A stretch of DNA of 64,000 bases from assembly GCA_029261295.1 (NCBI GenBank), contig JAJDBP010000021.1, positions 1-64,000 of the forward strand. The letters run 5' to 3'. The stretch is from Nitrospirales bacterium. GTDB lineage: Bacteria; Nitrospirota; Nitrospiria; Nitrospirales; UBA8639. A program made the position numbers and the translations under genes. Below the pieces are notes generated by a model. That model searched no databases. It worked only from the letters and a program-made list of their open reading frames with translations, and was not told the DNA's origin. Below are positions 32,136 through 39,969 of this stretch, one piece after another. Within the stretch, counting starts at the first letter, position 1, and each line of letters starts with the position of its first letter.

Positions 32136-32735
32136 ATGCGAATTTCAAAAGTCTATACACGCACTGGTGATGCTGGCAAAACCCGGTTAGCTGGTGGGCA
32201 AGAGGTTTGGAAAGATTCTGTGCGGGTAGAAGCTTACGGCACTGTGGACGAATTGAATTCCACGCTTGGATTCATTCGTGCGTCGAATGAACAATCGGGA
32301 ACGAAGGCTGAATCCTCTAAATTTATTGAGAATGCCCTGAAGTGGACGCAAAATAAGTTGTTTGATTTGGGTGGCATTCTGGCGACGGCCCCTGGAGAGT
32401 CGTTTCCGAATATGCCCACCGTGTCCTCAGAGGACGTTGTCCATTTGGAACAATTGATTGATGAATGCCAAAAAGATCTTGAGCCTTTGAAGGAATTTAT
32501 TTTGCCTGGTGGTGGACAGATTTCGGCGTTGTTACATGTTGCCCGTACCATTTGTCGGCGTGCTGAACGTTTGTGTGTGACCTTGTCGAAGGAAGAAGCG
32601 GTCTCAACGGAATTGGTGAAATTTCTCAATCGGCTGAGTGATGCGTTGTTTGTGTTCGCGAGATGGGTGGCGAAACAACAAGGAGAGGCTGAATTGTTGT
32701 GGGAACGCGTGCCAGCTCAATCGTCCAAGGACTAA
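32136..32735 (+). CDS. pduO: ATP:cob(I)alamin adenosyltransferase, PduO type
   Basis: A 199-residue PduO/MMAB-family enzyme: KVYTRTGDAGKTRLAGGQEV at the start (the ATP-binding N-terminus), AYGTVDELNSTLGF, then LHVARTICRRAERLCV and LNRLSDALFVFARW. It is unrelated in fold to CobO but does the same cobalt adenosylation. Its co-occurrence with CobO suggests different corrinoid substrates or roles, for example cobalamin recycling. It follows cbiZ after a 93-bp gap. Confidence 0.9.
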   Translation: MRISKVYTRTGDAGKTRLAGGQEVWKDSVRVEAYGTVDELNSTLGFIRASNEQSGTKAESSKFIENALKWTQNKLFDLGGILATAPGESFPNMPTVSSEDVVHLEQLIDECQKDLEPLKEFILPGGGQISALLHVARTICRRAERLCVTLSKEEAVSTELVKFLNRLSDALFVFARWVAKQQGEAELLWERVPAQSSKD

Positions 32736-32744
32736 GGTTTTTGT

Positions 32745-33362
32745 ATGCGCGTTGTTCGTCAATCTACCCCTAGTGACAGAGGAGCCTTGGCCTCGGGGCC
32801 ATCGAAGGCTTCTCGGGCTCAGGCTAAACCAATCAAGCCTCAACCTGAATCAAAACTCATTTTTGTTCTGGGAGGAGCACGATCAGGAAAAAGCTCCTTC
32901 GCACTTCAACAGGGGAAAGTTCAATCCCCACGTGCGTTTCTTGCTACCGCAGAAGGATTTGATTCGGAAATGGCGGTTCGTATTCAGAAGCACAAACGAT
33001 CGAGAGGGCAGGGGTGGACGACCTTCGAAGTTCCCACTCAATTAACCGAATGGTTTGCAGGGGAGGGGGCGAATTATCCCAGCGTGGTCGTGGATTGCTT
33101 AACGCTCTGGCTGAATAATCTTCTTCGAGAGAAGGTTCGACCGAGACAAGTCCCATCTCATATTCGGAAATTGTTAAAAGCCATAAAGGATTGTCCCAGC
33201 CAGGTTGTCATGGTGAGCAATGAGCTTGGATTGGGTCTCGTACCGGGCGATGACGTTAGTCGGGAGTTTCGTGATGTGGCCGGTCGGATGAATCAACTCA
33301 TTGCGGCTGACGCTGATGAAGTCCATTTTTTAGTGAGTGGTCTCCCGCTTCGATTGAAATAA
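32745..33362 (+). CDS. cobU: Adenosylcobinamide kinase / guanylyltransferase
   Basis: A 205-residue bifunctional enzyme activating adenosylcobinamide to its GDP form. The P-loop GGARSGKS is at residues 43-50; later FVDCLTLWLNNLL-like VVDCLTLWLNNLLREK, VSNELGLGLVPGD and REFRDVAGRMNQLIA follow family order. It has an N-terminal extension of about 36 Ser/Pro/Lys-rich residues not found in the standard protein; a start further in has no good codon. Nine bases follow pduO; cobT begins four bases after its stop. Confidence 0.9.
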   Translation: MRVVRQSTPSDRGALASGPSKASRAQAKPIKPQPESKLIFVLGGARSGKSSFALQQGKVQSPRAFLATAEGFDSEMAVRIQKHKRSRGQGWTTFEVPTQLTEWFAGEGANYPSVVVDCLTLWLNNLLREKVRPRQVPSHIRKLLKAIKDCPSQVVMVSNELGLGLVPGDDVSREFRDVAGRMNQLIAADADEVHFLVSGLPLRLK

Positions 33363-33366
33363 TATT

Positions 33367-34455
33367 ATGTCAAAACGTTCTCCGTTGATTCAGGACACGA
33401 TAGACAGTATTCGGCCTATTAGTAAAGATTTCCAGGCTCGCGCACAAGTGTCGTTGGATCAGCTCACGAAGCCCGTTGGGAGTTTAGGGTGTCTAGAGGA
33501 ATTAGCGGCACAGTATGTAGCCATTAGACAGGAACTTCCGCCTCTGATGCCTGAGCCGGTGGTGTTGACGTTGGCGGCCGATCACGGTGTCGTTCGAGAA
33601 GGAGTGAGTGCCTATCCCTCTTCAGTGACCGCGCAAATGGTGATGAATTTTTTGAATGGTGGAGCCGCGATTAATGTGATAGCGAAACAGGTTGGCGCTC
33701 AGGTACGTGTGGTGGATATGGGCGTGGAATCTGATCTTGGACATCTTCCCGGGTTACTCGATCACAAAATTGGATTGGGCACCAATAATTTTGTTAAGGG
33801 TCCAGCCATGTCCCATGAGCAGGCTCTTCAGAGTATAGAGGTTGGTATACGTCTCGCTCGGGATGTCTATGATGATGGTCTACGGGTCATGGGTATTGGA
33901 GAGATGGGCATTGGCAATACTACTTCCAGTAGTGCAATCGCGGCAGTGATGACTGGACAATCGGTTACCAAGGTTACGGGAAAAGGCACCGGGGTTGATG
34001 CTGAACGGTTCACAAAAAAGATGCAGATTATTGAACAGGGTATTACGCGTAATCAGCCTAATGAGAAGGATTCCCTTGATGTGTTAGCCAAATTGGGAGG
34101 GTTTGAAATTGGTGGGTTGGTTGGGCTTATTCTGGGTGGGGCCGCCTGTCGTATTCCCGTCGTGCTGGATGGGTTTATTACTGGTGCTGCGATGTTGCTA
34201 GCCAAGGAATTGGTCGCTGATTGCCAAGACTACGTCATTCCTTCGCATTGCTCAGTCGAACCTGGGCATCGCTATGTTCTGGAACATTTGGAATTGCAGC
34301 CGTTGTTTGATTTAGATCTTCGTCTTGGGGAAGGAACAGGAGCTTGCCTGGCTATTGGATTATTGAACGCGGCCATTGCCTGTTTAAGGGATATGGCGAC
34401 GTTTGAGAGCGCGGGAGTCGACGGAGCGGCTGCAGGGTTGCCGGAGCCAGTATGA
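33367..34455 (+). CDS. cobT: Nicotinate-nucleotide:dimethylbenzimidazole phosphoribosyltransferase
   Basis: A 362-residue CobT that activates DMB to alpha-ribazole phosphate. LTKPVGSLGCLEELAAQ near the N-terminus, LAADHGVVREGVSAYP, MGIGNTTSSSAIAAV and the catalytic Glu322 in LGEGTGACLA are plain. It uses the BluB product made within the same operon. Its stop overlaps the start of cobS by four bases. Confidence 0.94.
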   Translation: MSKRSPLIQDTIDSIRPISKDFQARAQVSLDQLTKPVGSLGCLEELAAQYVAIRQELPPLMPEPVVLTLAADHGVVREGVSAYPSSVTAQMVMNFLNGGAAINVIAKQVGAQVRVVDMGVESDLGHLPGLLDHKIGLGTNNFVKGPAMSHEQALQSIEVGIRLARDVYDDGLRVMGIGEMGIGNTTSSSAIAAVMTGQSVTKVTGKGTGVDAERFTKKMQIIEQGITRNQPNEKDSLDVLAKLGGFEIGGLVGLILGGAACRIPVVLDGFITGAAMLLAKELVADCQDYVIPSHCSVEPGHRYVLEHLELQPLFDLDLRLGEGTGACLAIGLLNAAIACLRDMATFESAGVDGAAAGLPEPV

Positions 34456-35216
34456 GGAACGTCTGGGCTGGATTTGCGCTGGCCTGGCAGTTTCTGACCA
34501 TTATTCCGCTCCCTACTCGATGGACGGCAGAAGCACTTCCTTCCACATTTGCTTTTGCCCTTCGGTGTTTTCCCGTCGTGGGTTTTCTTCTTGGCTTGGG
34601 ATTGGTGTTCCTTGATCAGCTGTTGGAGCAACTCTTCTCGCCTTTGGTATTGAATATGATCCTCCTTTCCCTTTATGTGGGCGTCACGGGAGGACTTCAT
34701 CAGGATGGGTTGGCTGATACCGTGGATGCGCTGGCCGGAGGAACCACACCGGAACATCGCTTGGAGATTTTTCGTGACTCGCATATTGGAGCCCTTGGTG
34801 TGACAGGATTGGTCCTGAGTCTCGGGTTGAGATATGCCGGATTAATGGCGTTGCCTGCCGGGGTGCGCGAATTAGCGTTGCTCTGTATGCCGGCGGTTGG
34901 ACGGTGGTCGCTGGTGATGGGAGTATGGAAGTCTGTGTATCCTCGAGTGGAAGGATTGGCCGCTTCATTTATTCGGAATAGTTCATCTGTTGAGAGTGTG
35001 GTCGCGACGTTAATTGTAGGAGTTGGGCTTGGCGTTGCGTTCGGGCCGGTCCCAGCTGTGATTGTGCTTGGTGTCGGATCCCTGCTTGTACGAGGATATG
35101 TGTGGTGGATTTCCAAGAAGATCGGCGGTATCACCGGCGATATTCTTGGATCGATCAATGAAGGCGTGGAAATTCTATTTGTGCTCTGCGCGCCGATGCT
35201 CGTCTTGTTAGCATGA
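34452..35216 (+). CDS. cobS: Adenosylcobinamide-GDP ribazoletransferase (cobalamin synthase)
   Basis: A 254-residue membrane enzyme that joins adenosylcobinamide-GDP with alpha-ribazole (phosphate), the last step of the pathway. Family marks are ALAWQFLTIIPLP at the N-terminus, GGLHQDGLADTVDAL with the metal-binding Asp residues, and DSHIGALGVTGLVLSL. Six or so membrane helices. Translationally coupled to cobT. Confidence 0.92.
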   Translation: MRNVWAGFALAWQFLTIIPLPTRWTAEALPSTFAFALRCFPVVGFLLGLGLVFLDQLLEQLFSPLVLNMILLSLYVGVTGGLHQDGLADTVDALAGGTTPEHRLEIFRDSHIGALGVTGLVLSLGLRYAGLMALPAGVRELALLCMPAVGRWSLVMGVWKSVYPRVEGLAASFIRNSSSVESVVATLIVGVGLGVAFGPVPAVIVLGVGSLLVRGYVWWISKKIGGITGDILGSINEGVEILFVLCAPMLVLLA

Positions 35217-35232
35217 TTTCCAGGAAAGTGGC

Positions 35233-35439
35233 ATGAGTCGAACCTATCCCAAGGCGTGTGAACGATGTGGCAAAGGCTTTGATTGTGGTCTTTCCCGGTG
35301 CTGGTGCGGCAGCATCCCTGTAAGCGATACGCAATATGAGCAGATCGTCAAACAATATCATGATTGTTTGTGCCCAGCCTGTCTGTCGGAAATTACCCAA
35401 CCTCCCTTATCGTCAGCCCCAAGTGATATTCCAAACTAA
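35233..35439 (+). CDS. Cysteine-rich CWC family small protein
   Basis: A 68-residue protein with eight cysteines in the pattern CERCGKGFDCG, CWCG, CLCPACL. This is the 'cysteine-rich CWC' family, likely a metal-binding knuckle. Start ATG 17 bp after cobS, and cbiB follows within 6 bp of its stop. Its position inside the cobalamin operon is consistent; the function of the family is not established. Confidence 0.82.
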   Translation: MSRTYPKACERCGKGFDCGLSRCWCGSIPVSDTQYEQIVKQYHDCLCPACLSEITQPPLSSAPSDIPN

Positions 35440-35444
35440 TCCGT

Positions 35445-36401
35445 ATGGATTTCTTTCAGGGATATAAATTCTTAGCCGTCGTGCTTTTAGATGTGATGTT
35501 GGGCGATCCTCGCTGGTTGCCCCATCCCGTTCGCTTGATGGGAGCGGTGATTATTCGTTGTGAGGAGCGAATTTTTCAATTTTGCCAGAGCTATAAAACA
35601 AAAACACTGGCCGGGGTGGTGCTGGCCCTAGGACTACCTTGTGGATGTTATTTCATTGTTTGGGAGTTGATTCGATTAATGGACTCTCTGAATGCAACCC
35701 TTGGGCTGATCACATGGATTGTCCTCGGGTATACCACGTTAGCCGCTCGTGATTTGTGGGATCATGCCATTCGGGTGTGTCGGGCGATGATTGAACAGGG
35801 GCTCCCTGCTGCACGGCTTGCCCTGAGCCAGATAGTTGGACGTGACACAGCGAATCTTTCTGAGTCTGAAATTGTTCGGGCCACGATTGAATCGGTTTCC
35901 GAAAATACTTCCGATGGTATTGTGGCCCCGCTTTTCTATCTCGCGCTGGGCGGACCGCCCTTAGCCATGGCGTATAAGGCGGTAAGCACATTGGATTCGT
36001 TGATTGGCTATCGCAATACCCGCTATCAAGATGTGGGATGGGCGTCGGCACGCTTGGATGATCTGGTCAATTGGGTTCCAGCACGATTGACGGCTGTAGG
36101 TATCAGTTTGGCCGCTGCTATTTGCTTAGGCAAGGGTCGATCCGCCTGGCGTACCTGTTGGCGTGATGCCCGAAACCACCTGAGCCCCAATAGTGGGTGG
36201 CCGGAGGCCGCGATGGCAGGAGCTCTTGGGATTCAATTAGGTGGGGTGAATGAATATGGTGGACGTGTTGAGGAACGCGCGATGCTCGGTGACCTTGGGT
36301 CTTTATTAACGTCTTCGTTCATTCCACGCGCTCTTCAATTAATGGTCTTCGCCTCTTTCCTGCTTGCCTTGATGCTTTTGTTCTTGGTGATGGTGTGGTG
36401 A
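35445..36401 (+). CDS. cbiB: Adenosylcobinamide-phosphate synthase
   Basis: A 318-residue membrane protein that joins adenosylcobyric acid to aminopropanol (phosphate). LLDVMLGDPRWLPHPVRLMG at the N-terminus, VRATIESVSENTSDGIVAP and GYRNTRYQDVGWASARLDDL are family signatures. Also called CobD in aerobic-pathway naming. It is the step that re-enters CbiZ-made cobyric acid. Its stop overlaps the GTG start of the next gene by seven bases. Confidence 0.93.
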   Translation: MDFFQGYKFLAVVLLDVMLGDPRWLPHPVRLMGAVIIRCEERIFQFCQSYKTKTLAGVVLALGLPCGCYFIVWELIRLMDSLNATLGLITWIVLGYTTLAARDLWDHAIRVCRAMIEQGLPAARLALSQIVGRDTANLSESEIVRATIESVSENTSDGIVAPLFYLALGGPPLAMAYKAVSTLDSLIGYRNTRYQDVGWASARLDDLVNWVPARLTAVGISLAAAICLGKGRSAWRTCWRDARNHLSPNSGWPEAAMAGALGIQLGGVNEYGGRVEERAMLGDLGSLLTSSFIPRALQLMVFASFLLALMLLFLVMVW

Positions 36402-37528
36402 ATCAACCGACTATTCATGGCGGAGAAGTCTATCTGCTCGCCAAGCAGCTCGGTCGTCCCGTGGAGACTTTGCTTGATTTCAGTGCCAGCATGAATCCGT
36501 TGGGCCCACCGGTGTCTGTAGTGCGAGCCATGCATGAAGCGGTGAATGGGTGTCAGTATTATCCTGATCGGCATTCGGAAGAAATACGCGCGCAGTTGGC
36601 TCAGAAGCATGCAATTTCTGAAGAATCGATTCTGGTGGGCAATGGCTCGGCTGAATTGATTCATATCCTTCCCAAAGCCCTTGCTCTGCGTCATGCCTGT
36701 ATTCTTGGTCCTACGTTTTCTGAATTTGAACATGCTCTTCGATTAGCAGGAGTCCGATGTACATCAGTGAATGCGGTTTCTTCTCAGCGCTATACTCCGC
36801 CCATTGAGAAACTTCATGATCTTCTTGACGAATGGAAACGGGTTTCCATCAGAAAAGATCGCAAGCCTGGGATTCATCATTATGCCGTGTTTTTGTGTAA
36901 TCCGAATAGTCCAACCGGTCGGCGTCTTTCGCTGCGAGACCTTCGACAGATTATCAAGAGGGTCAATCAGATTGGATGTTGGATGATCGTTGATGAAGCC
37001 TTTATGGATTGGTGTCCTTCGTATTCTCTGATTAAAGACCTTTCCCTCTGCTCACGATTAATTATCCTTCGCAGCTTCACGAAGTTTTTTGCGATTCCCG
37101 GCATTCGCCTTGGGTACCTCGTTGGGGAGCCAGCAGTGGTTGGATCTATGAAGAAACACCTGCCCCCGTGGTCAGTGAATCATGTGGCGCAGGCGGCAGG
37201 TGTGGAAGCGCTTAAAGATTGGCGTTTTTTTCAACGCAGCCTGAGGTTTATGCAGCAAGCTCGTGCGGCCTTTATTGTACAATTGCGGACGATTCCTGGA
37301 GTGCGAGTCATGCCCTCTCAGGCCAACTTTGTGATGGTGGAATTGCCTCCTGGAGTTGACTCTGATGACATTGGGGCTCGACTTCAGGAGCAAGGGATTC
37401 TCGTGAGGGACTGCCATACCTTTTCTGGCGTCACGCAGTCGGCTCTTCGATTGGCGGTGAAACTGAGGCGTGACAACCATCGGTTGGTTCAAGTCTTAAA
37501 AATTACGCTAAAGGATGTTCAGATGTGA
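36395..37528 (+). CDS. cobC: L-threonine-O-3-phosphate decarboxylase-type PLP enzyme
   Basis: A 377-residue fold-type I PLP enzyme related to histidinol-phosphate aminotransferase. In this setting it is best read as the threonine-phosphate decarboxylase (CobC; CobD in Salmonella naming) that makes aminopropanol phosphate for CbiB. HGGEVYLLAKQLGRP at the start, FLCNPNSPTGR, and the PLP lysine in SFTKFFAIPGIRLGYLVG are seen. It starts with GTG at 36395 and overlaps cbiB. It is the last gene of the operon; no clear terminator follows. Confidence 0.88.
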   Translation: MVNQPTIHGGEVYLLAKQLGRPVETLLDFSASMNPLGPPVSVVRAMHEAVNGCQYYPDRHSEEIRAQLAQKHAISEESILVGNGSAELIHILPKALALRHACILGPTFSEFEHALRLAGVRCTSVNAVSSQRYTPPIEKLHDLLDEWKRVSIRKDRKPGIHHYAVFLCNPNSPTGRRLSLRDLRQIIKRVNQIGCWMIVDEAFMDWCPSYSLIKDLSLCSRLIILRSFTKFFAIPGIRLGYLVGEPAVVGSMKKHLPPWSVNHVAQAAGVEALKDWRFFQRSLRFMQQARAAFIVQLRTIPGVRVMPSQANFVMVELPPGVDSDDIGARLQEQGILVRDCHTFSGVTQSALRLAVKLRRDNHRLVQVLKITLKDVQM

Positions 37529-37688
37529 AATTTGTTGATTCCTGGCTGGTCTCAGGCAATGTGATTGTGGGATAGGGTCTAGGGATTTTGTTTTTGGCCT
37601 GAAGCAGCGATAAATCAGACCTTTATGGTATACATACACTATTCAGTCATTTTTCCAAACCGCAAACAGTTCAGATTGGATACACATC

Positions 37689-38174
37689 GTGACAGATCAA
37701 ATTAAAAAGACTCTTGGCGTTGTTCTCGTGTTGTTCCTCGGAGTGGGGGTATGGGTCCTGTATAGTTCGATGGAGCCCACTATATCTCGTTTGCAAGATA
37801 CTGATCCCGTAGCTGGAGAAGCCTTGGGGTTGGTCAAAAACCATTTGTCCCGTGAAGGGTATACGTTGGAGCAAGAACTCCAGCTTTTTGTTGATGATTT
37901 AGACGCAAAGGGTATTCCGCATAAGGAAGAAGAATGGCAGGTGGCGGCTCAAAAAGATAAATATGTGGTGCGGAAGATTGTACGAGAAAAGGGGTCGATG
38001 GAGTGGATTGAGCGAGAGTTTGCGTGGCGGGTCGATGTGAAAGAACAATCGATTCGGGTGATTTCCTTAGCCGCGCAACAGTTCATGCCATTTGAAAATT
38101 TGCCACCTCTCCCGCATCAAGAAGAAATTTCTTTCTGGCCTACGAAGGCTGGGTCGGCAAAGAAACTTGTATAG
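37689..38174 (+). CDS. Membrane-anchored protein of unknown function (161 aa)
   Basis: It starts with GTG. One transmembrane segment (LGVVLVLFLGVGVWVLYSS) is followed by a soluble part of about 130 residues with a strand-rich pattern (YVVRKIVREKGSMEWIEREF, then VDVKEQSIRVISLAAQ). No family recognised. Its 3' end overlaps the end of the convergent Rieske gene by 35 bp. Confidence 0.65.
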   Translation: MTDQIKKTLGVVLVLFLGVGVWVLYSSMEPTISRLQDTDPVAGEALGLVKNHLSREGYTLEQELQLFVDDLDAKGIPHKEEEWQVAAQKDKYVVRKIVREKGSMEWIEREFAWRVDVKEQSIRVISLAAQQFMPFENLPPLPHQEEISFWPTKAGSAKKLV

Positions 38175-38469
38175 ACTTTTCCACGATACGAACTTCGTAG
38201 CAAGGGACATTCAAACTCGGAGTGGGGTTTTTCTGACAGACACCGGTCGGAATATGAAATTTCCATCCATGCCATGGACAGACAACGTATTCTCCCTCAA
38301 TAGATCCTTCTCCTAAGGGACCGCCTGCATGGGGACATGTATTATCAAGCGCAAAAATCTGGCCGTCGAGATTAATGAGCGCGATTCCCAAATCGTTGGT
38401 CTCAATGCTTTTACAGCTGCCGGGTGGTAGGTCATCGAGGTGAGCTATGGGAATGAAATCGGAGGCCAT
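38140..38469 (-). CDS. Rieske-type [2Fe-2S] ferredoxin
   Basis: A 109-residue soluble Rieske protein with cluster ligands Cys45/His47 (CPHAGGPL) and Cys64/His67 (CPWHGW). It has the size of NirD-like and dioxygenase-ferredoxin types, which pass electrons to an oxygenase or reductase. No partner gene is adjacent. The gene converges with the preceding one and overlaps it. Confidence 0.88.
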   Translation of the reverse strand: MASDFIPIAHLDDLPPGSCKSIETNDLGIALINLDGQIFALDNTCPHAGGPLGEGSIEGEYVVCPWHGWKFHIPTGVCQKNPTPSLNVPCYEVRIVEKSIQVSLPTQPS

Positions 38470-38614
38470 GAGGATCGTTAGAAGGGCAAACCCTTAATAT
38501 ATCAATTTTCTTTTGAACCAACAACTGCCCAATCCCAGCTCTTGATTCTCGGGAATCCGAATGATATAGGTTGAGCGTTTTGCCAATTTTCTTAATGAAT
38601 TTGACCTGATCATT

Positions 38615-39151
38615 ATGGAAATGACCTTACTCCTGAATGCCAGCTATGAGCCATTGCGGGTGGTGCATTGGCAAAAAGCCATTAATTTATTATGGCAGGG
38701 GAAGGTTGAGGTTCTTGAATTCCATGATCGTGATATTCGGGGGGTGTCGATTTCTTTTAAGCTGCCCTCTGTTATGCGGTTGTTAAATTTTGTCAAATTG
38801 CGATCCCAGCATCACGCCGTCAAATTCTCTCGAATCAACATTTTTACTCGTGATCGATATACGTGCCAATATTGTTACAAACGGGTACCCACAGAAGATT
38901 TAACATTTGATCATGTCTTGCCTATCGCCAAGGGGGGGCGGAAAACATGGGAAAATATTGTCACAGCTTGTTGGCGATGCAATAACCGAAAAAGTGGTCG
39001 CACGCCGAAAGAAGCAGGAATGAAATTATTTAAAGTCCCGGTGAAGCCAAGATGGACTCCGCGATTAACTCTGATGATCGGCATTCGGAATGCCCCAGAA
39101 AGTTGGCGGGATTATCTCTATTGGAATATGGAATTAGACGCCGATTTTTAG
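38615..39151 (+). CDS. HNH endonuclease domain protein
   Basis: A 178-residue protein of a widespread bacterial HNH type: MTLLLNASYEPLRVVHWQKA at the start, a zinc-knuckle Cys pair CQYC, the HNH core (LTFDHVLPIAKGG, then WENIVTACWRCNNRKSG). Such stand-alone HNH proteins have no firmly known job. There is no integrase or other mobile-element gene nearby, so it is likely a chromosomal housekeeping-type member. Confidence 0.85.
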   Translation: MEMTLLLNASYEPLRVVHWQKAINLLWQGKVEVLEFHDRDIRGVSISFKLPSVMRLLNFVKLRSQHHAVKFSRINIFTRDRYTCQYCYKRVPTEDLTFDHVLPIAKGGRKTWENIVTACWRCNNRKSGRTPKEAGMKLFKVPVKPRWTPRLTLMIGIRNAPESWRDYLYWNMELDADF

Positions 39152-39362
39152 GCAAAGTTCTGGTTCCCCTCTCTTTAAAAATCTCCTGATTTTCACCAGA
39201 GAGTTCTTTCAAAATCCCTTTCGCACAATATGTCTATCCGAGTCGGATGAAGTTTTTCATCTAAAAATGGACAGGAGCAAGAAGATCCCTCTTTGCCTTT
39301 CCTTCTTCCTCCGTTCTCGTTGTGTGAAAAACCACCAATACGGCGAATAGAGCTTTCTCTCC

Positions 39363-39515
39363 TTAGGATACTTCAATTAAAGGAATCGGCGCTCGTTCAG
39401 CTTGTTTTCTGCGTCCACAGTTAATACAGACGAGCACCAGTAGTGACAGGCCTGATTCCATGTCTACTTCTCGATCAAGTAACATACTGCCTTGGCATTT
39501 TTCGCACCTATGCAT
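39363..39515 (-). CDS. Small zinc-ribbon protein (50 aa)
   Basis: A short frame on the minus strand gives MHRCEKCQGSMLLDREVDME, a hydrophobic strand, CINCGRRKQAER and a short tail. The two CXXC pairs (Cys4/Cys7 and Cys30/Cys33) form a zinc-ribbon of the usual spacing. An in-frame stop lies just upstream of the ATG at 39515. Function unknown; small zinc ribbons may bind nucleic acid or protein. Confidence 0.55.
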   Translation of the reverse strand: MHRCEKCQGSMLLDREVDMESGLSLLVLVCINCGRRKQAERAPIPLIEVS

Positions 39516-39969
39516 GTGAAGACCCCGTCGTTCACCTCGTCAAGTATGTAGAGGGTTATCATATTGCCAATTTTTCAACCATCAAGGAGGGTGTTACTAG
39601 ATGTTCGTGGTTGTGAATGAACAACATGTTGACCGAACTCTTGTCATGATGACGTGGATAAAAGAGAAATTAAAAGGAACAAGCACGTAACGAATCAATA
39701 AAGCCGTTCAAAAAAAGTTGCGAAATTTACCATAGGCACAAGTGGAAAAGCTATGGACAGAATTCTCGGATTGAGTCAGAATGTCGAGGTGATGTGTTAT
39801 GCAGATGTTGCTTCCATGTGAACGAGGAATTGGGTGGAAGATGAATGAAGCAGGGGCTGCAAAAAAACAATGGATGGCTGGGAAATTATTGCATCAGGTC
39901 GCAGGCCATCGGGCACATGTCATGTGAAAGGTAGACCAGATTTGAAGGACCATAAGGTGTTTGTTATTT
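39516..39969. other. Intergenic stretch with a possible 29-codon frame
   Basis: An AAGGAGG box (39586-39592) is followed by an ATG at 39601 opening a 29-codon frame to TAA at 39690 (MFVVVNEQHVDRTLVMMTWI...). The good ribosome-binding site makes it look like the start of a gene that has lost its remainder. The rest, to 39969, holds stop-rich sequence. I do not call it as an intact gene. Confidence 0.3.
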
